A DNA stretch of 64,000 nucleotides from Numida meleagris (Eukaryota; Chordata; Aves; Galliformes; Numididae), in the NCBI RefSeq assembly GCF_002078875.1, contig NC_034414.1, positions 8,789,993 to 8,853,992 on the forward strand. The letters are read 5' to 3'. Of the stretch, positions 56,201-64,000 are shown piece after piece. Made by a program: the position numbers and the translations under genes. Within the stretch, counting starts at the first letter, position 1; every line of letters begins with the position of its first letter. The notes beneath the pieces are model-generated. The model saw nothing but the letters and a program-made list of their open reading frames with translations, was not told where the DNA came from and made no database searches.

Positions 56201-59200
56201 TTGCAAGTTCTGTTCCTGCACTGATTTTTTGAATCCTGTTTTTTTAGTATTAGCGGGTAAACATTTTAAGTCATAAAAGCTTATTCTGTAACCTTTTAAG
56301 GTTATTTTAATAATGAAGAATGCTGAAATAAAAATCTTGGGATTTTGAAGTATACGTACAGACAAAAAAGTATAAATTTTTCCCTTCCTTGACATATATT
56401 GTGTATTTAGTATACCGTGTACTATGTTAAAAAGTTGTAGACATATTTAAAATATTTAAACTTCAAATTTCATGGATTTTCCTCTGATTGTGTCGGAAAC
56501 ACTGCTAAAAGATATATCTACAGGCTGTGCAGTAGTTAATCCTAATTACAGCGTATTTGTCAAAAACACCTTACTGAGCTTCACCTTCTGTTCTTACCAG
56601 TGTATTCTCATATAGATACACTCACCTGACCCACAAGTGCATTTCTGTACTATTTCATTAACGTTTCTTTCTCTATTCTTAAATAAGAGCTGATAATTCC
56701 TTCTGGGCATAGTAAAAGCTCTAGGCCCTGGGCAACAAATATTACCTTAAAAGTGAAATATACTTTTTTGTTCACCTCCCATTTCCTCAAAAATGGAAGC
56801 TATTTTTCTGCTGTAACTAATTCCTAGCTATGAGGTGGATGTGTTTTATGTACTTAGTCTATCCCAAGATGGAAAAAATTACTTTTAAAAACTTGACTTT
56901 TATGCCAATGACGATACGATTACTATTTAATGTCCATCTTTGTATTAATAATGACTAAAAAAATAAGTATTTTTCATCTTATGTTGTGGATGAAAAGAAC
57001 ATATCAGATTACTTTAAAACTCCGTTTTAATACACTATGTGTGGCTAGCTGTTACTTTACTTATGAAATGTCTGTTCTGTGTTTGTCTTGCACTGGATGT
57101 GTTTATTTCCACGTTTTTATCGGGAGGCCAGGGACATTTTGTTCAGTTATTTGAGAAGCAATGTGGATGGTTGCCACTGTTGTAGAAGACTGTTTTCATA
57201 CCTCACATCAACATGTAATTCAAGATTACAATTAACATGATGCATGCAAGTAGAGCCATAGATTTTCAACTTAACTTAGCACGTTTAACTACATTCTTGC
57301 TTTGAAGCTTCACATGGGGAGGGAATCAGTAACTGTCACCTGCTAGAAGCAAGTTTTACTTTGAGATGCAACCTATCTTCATGCATTGCTCTAAGTATAC
57401 TTACTTGCTCAGATTCTAAAAATGTATAGTAAGTGGGTAACAATGCACAGACAGCAATGAATATCCATGTAAAAAGTAACTTAATTGAAGAAGTACCTGT
57501 GAACTGTAACTTCCTAGAAGCAGGTCACAGCATCTAGGAAAAAAAAAAACATGCAGTTGTTTGTTTTTCATGCATTCCTTTTCCCCCTTTTCGAGGTACA
57601 TTTTTAAGCTGGCATTTACTGATACATCAGCGAAATACTGGACTTAATATTCTCACTCGGTGGTGTTAATGGAGTCTGGGCTACACTTCACAGGAGTAGC
57701 AAGCTACCAGGCTAGAAGTACCGTATTGCAACCTGCTTGGAAACTGTTTTTTGCATGCTAATAGAACAGTATCTACCATCCTCAAAGTGAGTAAGACTGA
57801 CTAGTGTGAGGCATGAAACTGGCCTCTCAGAAAGCTGTGCATGGATGTCTGCCTAGTGTTGACAGCTGATTTCACTTGACTAAGGGTAGTAGTGGTAACT
57901 GCTGGTGTATCTGCTCAAATTGCTGTCTGTGATGCAGCATGTTTATAAATAACTGTTTCCATCTGCAAGCTCAGTCTGCGATGTAAAGCTATGTTCTTTC
58001 CAGCTTGCACATCGTTGCCACTAATAAAGCTGCTGGTGGAACCTAGTCAAGAATTCTTTTGATTCAGGAGCCAGTAATGAAACTCCCAGAAATATGTTGC
58101 CTCTGCAAGGATGAGTAAAAGTTTATTTATATCAGTCAAGTGACAGCGTACGTGTACAGATCGGATCATTAAGTGAAGGATGATGCTGTTTTGACAAGTT
58201 ATTCCTTCTGATCATTATCTTCCTGGTAAAGAGTGGCTTTCATTTGCATTTCAGTAGGTGGTTTTGTGATTTATAGATGGCAACTCATGAAGTGCTGGAA
58301 ATGCCGAACTTGTAAGGGAAATGCTTTTGACTACTTGGTAATTAAATACTATTCAGGTGCAAATCTTTTGTAGTAATCACGCATAACATGGTACTCAGTA
58401 AGCTGGCTGACTGATGTACGTGCAATTGGTAGATGTAGTATGGCTGAAGTCTTAAAAATCAGGTACGCGTGCCTCCAAGATGCTGACATTTTGACTTTGA
58501 TATTTCTGATATTAAAAAAATCCCCTTTTTGATCAATGGAAAGAGTTGCTGTTAACTAATAATGTTTAAAAAATGTTATTTTACTAGGTTGTGACATTCA
58601 GTGCAGAGGCTGTACACAGGGGCTATCATTCTGATATTAACATGGTTTAAATTTAAACTCACCTCTTCTGATAATCAGTTTGATCACCTAGCTTTGCTGC
58701 TGAAACTTTCCTGGAACTTTAGCCTGAATTTCATTTCTTGGCATTTAATGTTACGTCCCGTTCAGCAGTACTTAATGCAAGGCTTTCATACACCGTCATT
58801 GGAAACTTGAATCCTTTAAATTCACATGCAAGTAAATGTCACTTCTGCAAATATTTCTCATATTAGATTTTAACCCTAATTTAGAAATGCCTCTATTGCT
58901 TTCCCTCAGAAAAGGTCAGTCATAGCTGTTCTTACTCATTAACTAGGGAGTGCAGTCAATTCAGTAGGATCTCTTATTGGCTATTGAGATAGTGTAACAA
59001 TACAGGGGGAAAAAAAAAAGGAAAATATTTAGCAGTGGTATGCATAAAATAAAACATTTCTGCAAAGCAATGCCAAGTTAGGACACTAGTGTGATCTGTT
59101 TAGAAATTTAATTTTAAGTACACCAGAAAAAAGATGTGAAGGGAAAGCTTTCGTTTCTTTTCAAAGCTTTATATTAAATGTAGTAATTCAGTTCTCATAC

Positions 59201-62200
59201 AACTAAAACATTAAAAATAGCAAGTAAAGATGCTGTTAAGTGTTTGGAGAAACTCTCTTTGTAGTTGACTTTTTCTACTTTTTTTTCCAATGACAATAAT
59301 TGCACAAAAATCCTTAAATTAAGAGCTTAATTTTTCCAAGTTCTCTTCCCTATTGCTTGTACCACTTTGTCTATGTAAAAGCATAGCTCAGGCAGCTAAA
59401 ATTGTGCCCATTCTTATGATCACTCTGGCTTCCGGGTTTAGGAGATTTCTCCAACAATCTTCTCTTTTGGGCAATCTGTATGGACAATTGTTGAAACTTG
59501 TTATGTGCTCTTAATAGGGTTGTTCCAGTGTACTGAAGATTGCTCTAAAGCACCTCAAACTCTTAGGAGATGAGGGCTACTTTGCCCCTAAATATATATG
59601 TAGACACACAGGTATCTATATAAATATGTTATATACTTTCTAGACTAACCTGGTAAAGGTATTGATCCCTTTTTGTCCTCTACTGTAAGCCTAGAGATTC
59701 AGCCTATCATCATTATGATTGATTGGAATGTTAGAGAACATGTGCTTTCTTCAGCTACATTTCCTTCACATGCAGCGGATGTGCTAGCACTCTCAATACA
59801 GCCTCACTATTTTTGTGTGCAAATCAAGCAGTGTGAATATCAGCAGAGGGCAGTATTGAGGTATAAACGGGAGTACTATATATTTAAAAAGAAAGCGTTC
59901 CTCTGTCTTTGGTTTTCCTTTATGGAATCACAGAATAATCTATGATGAAAGGTATCCCTGGAGGTCATTTGGTTGATCCTTATCTCAGAACTGCACTCAA
60001 GTTTAGATAACATTTATGTGGTCACGGTGACATCTCTACAGTGTTAGTTATTCTATAACAGCTTGCATTGAGATTAGTTTCCCCTCCAAACTTAGACTGG
60101 ATGCAAAATGTGCCTAGTGCTGAAGTATAGTTACTTTGAATAAAACGGGGGGTGAGGAAGAACCTTTTCTGCTTAGATGTTGAAAAACAGAACTTTGAAC
60201 AATCATTCTCTTTCTGTTCCTTTCAACTTCATTACTGGAATTATTTTTTAATTTTTTTTTCCAGATGCTTTCCTACAATTACCTGTTTTTTGATTTTTCT
60301 TTTAGTTTTTTTCTACAAGGCAAGATGGGCCGGGATGGTTGTTATGTCGAAGTGGTTTCTGTTGAAATAATGTGTTGTCCTTCTGTTTATTGAATTTTGC
60401 TTTTTATATAGTTCCTAGAGTGCTTGCTACTCAATAGTGTGATTTTGCTGTTCCCTCTATTGGAGAGCAGTAATAGACTGTGTCAGTAAGAATTTGCAAA
60501 AGTGAATATTGCTCTCTTGTTTAAAAAAAAACAACAAGATATGCTCTATTGAATGTGTATACTTTCATAGAAATAAGTGTCTTCTCAAAATGAGTAAGTT
60601 TTAAGGGAAATCCTTTCTTTTTGTCTTTAAAATATAAGCCATAGTGCTATCATGTCATCATTACTTGTATTAATTTCAATTCCTTTCTTCTATCTGCTTG
60701 CTTATATTAGCTAAAATTTTATTGACTTTAACGGTTAAGTGTTGAATTGTCTAGGATGCAGCTTTTTACTTTATCCAGTTCTGCAGTGCTTCTCAAGAGT
60801 CAATTTGAGGTAAAATTGGAGGCTTCCAAGCTGTGGAACAAATGCTGATTATAAGATACCAAACACACAGCTGTGTTACAGTTTATTGATGTTCAAACCA
60901 CATAAAAGCACTTCTGACGTTTACTTTAACGATTTTGATGGGCTAATAATTTGTATAATCAGCTTTAAGGTAAATGTCTTGCTACTGTCTTCAGTCTGAG
61001 AAAGTGTTATTGCATCCTGTATCAATGTCTAGCATTCAGTCTTGACATACTATTAGTTTTTATTTAGATGAAACATTTCTCATTCTACACTTCAAATTGC
61101 TAAAAGGAAGAATGTTTTTGGTTTTGACTTTTTACTTTTCTAAAAGTGATTTCTAAGTGTTATACTATAACTGTTACCAATGTTTCTTTGCCTACACCCA
61201 TTGATGATATACTGGAACAACTCATTAGAAGATGATTGTCATCGTAAAGGCACTTGGAACTTTTCCTTAATCAAGTTTCAAAGCTGTTTAGCTAAAATTC
61301 TGAAATGCCAAGTTCTGGGTGAAGATCTATCAACAAAATGCAAACTGTTTTGGGAAGCAGGATGCCAACCAAATGAACTCTCTAATATCAATAAAAATTG
61401 CAAAATTAACTTTATGTGAAAACATTAGTTCACAAGCACTGCCTACAAAAGCGATTTTACTATTAGATTAGAACTAGTGATGAACACTCTTCGTGGAATG
61501 CCTTGGAGTGAATGGGTGAATCACAGGCAAATAATGATGTTTAATTTTCTCTGTTAATTGGAAGTATTGTGTTATGGGATGTTTTAAAAAATCTGCAGTT
61601 AATATTGCCTATGTTAAGACAGTTACCATGTTTATGACTTTGCAACTGCAGCAGAAACTTTTCATAAATCAGCCAAAAAGCAGGTGTTGTTTTTGCAGTA
61701 TCTTTGAGAGGTGTATCCTTTAATAACAAAAGATTTTCTGTTCCTGTGACTTAGATGGGATTTTCTCCACTGTTAACTTATCTGCTGTGTTACAGTTTGT
61801 TTTGGTTTGGGAGGAACAGGTGATAGTTACTGTAAGGGTATGAGAGGCCCAGCTTTAACTCTGTAATGCTGTTGGCAGTGTGCTATACAGTTTTCTGTGC
61901 ATTTCAGAAGATTAAAACTTAGCTTACTTTTTGTAAATAAGAAGAAGCCTTCTGAGTGTTCCTATATAAGTATTGAAAGACTTCTGGTCTGCAATTGCGA
62001 TTTCAATTTAGCTGGAATCAAACTTCCCAAGCTGTATGAATTAATAATCTCTTTATTATGAGTAAGTAACTTGTACTACAGTCAAGAGGTCAGTACTCTT
62101 ATACGGTAGCGGTCAAACTATGCTAGTGTCCTTTTTTAAGATACTCTTTGTAAAATTACGAAACCCAGTGGTATATAATCACACTTAGCTTTGTTCTTTA

Positions 62201-64000
62201 GTGCTAAATTTCATCTAGCTGTTTTCAATTTGCTTTATACATTTGGTAAAGTAGCACAGCTAAATATCATTCATTTATAGGGTGCTGAGAAATAAACATG
62301 TGGTTCGTGTTAGTCATGATTGCTATTTGTGTGATGGAACTTTAGGGGAAAAAACGGCTATTCTCAGATAGTTAACTACCACTTTAACATAAGCAGTAGG
62401 GTTCTGCTAAATCTACAGTTTATATTCCTGGGAACTATCCCAACAAATTAGTTTAAACTAGCTCAAGCAAATGCACCCCGTGAGCTGCAAGCATTTTGAT
62501 TGTTGCTGTGTATATATCCTTGCAAGAGAAAATACCCGGCAGTGCGGAATTTGATGCAGGCCAGAGAGTGCTGCTGAGACCCTAAGTGAATGCAGCCTGG
62601 GCCAGTATTGCTCCATTATCAACACCCAGAAGAGCCTGGGTATGGTATGTCTTTCAGTACTGATCTGAATGTTGGCAGGGATTCTGCGTTGGTTTAGATG
62701 TGTAGTTACACAGCTTTCAGGCCTGCACAGCTTGGGTGGGCCCAGTTAAAATATCAGCGCTGTTTCCCAGCATCTCTAGTTCCTAGAGCAGCCTGAGACT
62801 GCTCCTTGTGCCACTGTTAAAATTATGTAATTAGTGTAAGGTTTTAGATCCAAACAGGTAGTCAATATATCTGTTGCTGATAAAGGAGAATTTTCATTTA
62901 GTCATTTAGTGGATGTGAAAGCTTGTTACGTAAGTATAATGTAAAATGAGAAAAGGTAGTCAGGTTAGTTCACCACATTGAAATTAACATTTTTTTAAAG
63001 AAAAAAATTGGAAATATCCTTGATTTTAAATGTTGAAAATCATTTTGGTCTAGACAACATTTTAAGATACTTTTTCTGATTTCTATAATAAAGGTTTTAT
63101 CTTAAATATGCAGGTGGGGAAAAACTAGCTGTAGAACACTAGTAGCCATAAACATCTATGATGGTAGCATGACAGTTGAGCTTGATTGCAAGATGATAGC
63201 GTGTAGTCAAGAAATAAGTAATTATGTAGTGAGTTTTAATGGTGTACAGCGAGGAAGATGTGGGGCCATGCAAAGCACAGAAAAGGAAAAATTAATTTAG
63301 GAAAGCTGTTCATTGTGTAACCGGTCTGTACCAAGTACCAACTGAGTCTGTATTACCTGGGCTTTAAGCAAGACAAAATTCACAGCTTTGCAGTCTCAGC
63401 AATGTTAATGTGGGAAAGACCCCTACTGTGTAAAGCTCTCTTTCTCTCTTGCAGTAAGCGTAGCTCAAAAGGGAGATCACACAGTGATGAAGGACTGAAC
63501 TAACCTTAACAACATCGAAGTTATGAATGGCCTGTTTTTTAACTCGTTGCCCTTAAGCCCCATGGTACAGTGCTGATCACCACAGTGAACAATAGCACAT
63601 TAAGCACTCCTGCTGACAGTCCTTCTGGTAGTGCCTATTCTTGGTAGAAAAGAATGCAAGGTCATTTGTTGCATCACCCAGTCTCAGAAAAGGGCTGAGA
63701 TACATGAAGTTATGCAGGGAAAACAGGCAAATTATACCAGTTAGACTGCAGAAGAAGCATACCTCTAGTGCATTTAGAGTTGGTGTTAAATCAACAAGAA
63801 AAACAAATAGTGATTGTAGTTGTGACCTTTTGATATTCAAGTTATTCCAGTTGACTGTACACAAATGCACACCACCACAGATTCTCCGCATAACATCCTG
63901 TGTTTTCATATACTCCTCTTTCCTCCAAGCCCTATCATGGCTGCCAGGCAGTTTTATACCTGCATTTTAAGAATCTATTTTGTGCTCTCTTTTGAAAGTA
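53280..64000. other. Intergenic sequence upstream of CTR9, nothing coding recognised
   Basis: Mostly AT-rich. The longest open frame (53,476-53,976, - strand, 166 codons) matches no family I know. An old CR1 lies at 59,924-60,105. A GC-richer patch at about 62,470-62,820 has no recognisable content. In mammals IRAG1 (MRVI1) is the next gene here, facing away from CTR9; I do not see its exons. Confidence 0.5.
59924..60105 (-). mobile_element. Old CR1 tail fragment
   Basis: Reverse CR1 3' end (GGAATCACAGAATAATCTATGA, then GGTATCCCTGGAGGTCATTT and GAACTGCACTCAAG), strongly diverged towards its right end. Confidence 0.65.

Overview
The window is vertebrate nuclear DNA, very probably from a galliform bird such as chicken. 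It holds two intron-rich housekeeping genes with GT-AG splicing, CpG-island promoters, 3' ends of CR1 retroposons (the ATTCTATG-type tail) and a piece of a chicken-type mariner transposon. I reconstructed both genes exon by exon from their match to the vertebrate proteins. Every junction keeps the reading frame.

Layout. Positions 1-6,450 are AT-rich and hold no gene I can recognise. Positions 6,500-7,950 are a CpG-island promoter. EIF4G2 (DAP5/NAT1/p97, the eIF4G-like translation factor) runs on the + strand, with a noncoding first exon ending at 7,039 and 21 coding exons from 8,544 to 16,992. Its only plausible start codon is GTG. An intron of EIF4G2 carries a box C/D snoRNA matching SNORD97. 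Positions 17,760-32,370 lie between the two gene 3' ends and hold relics only: one CR1, one mariner fragment and several simple repeats. CTR9, the TPR scaffold of the PAF1 transcription elongation complex, runs on the - strand. Its 25 coding exons lie between 51,488 and 32,761, and it starts in a second CpG island at 51,200-51,800. Its first intron uses a GC donor. Positions 51,800-64,000 hold no recognised gene; I see an LTR-like block near 53 kb, an old CR1, and a tentative divergent transcript beginning beside the CTR9 promoter.

EIF4G2 and CTR9 are tail-to-tail neighbours, as in the human 11p15.4 interval (from memory). One acts in selective translation initiation, the other in Pol II elongation. 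Nothing in the sequence shows co-regulation.

Points most worth a second look: the GTG start backed by an upstream in-frame stop and no methionine before residue 202; a possible relocation of the tRNA-Met guide inside the bird SNORD97; the GC-AG intron 1 of CTR9; and a candidate divergent exon pair with an RFX-type X-box beside the CTR9 promoter. I found no undescribed multi-gene system.
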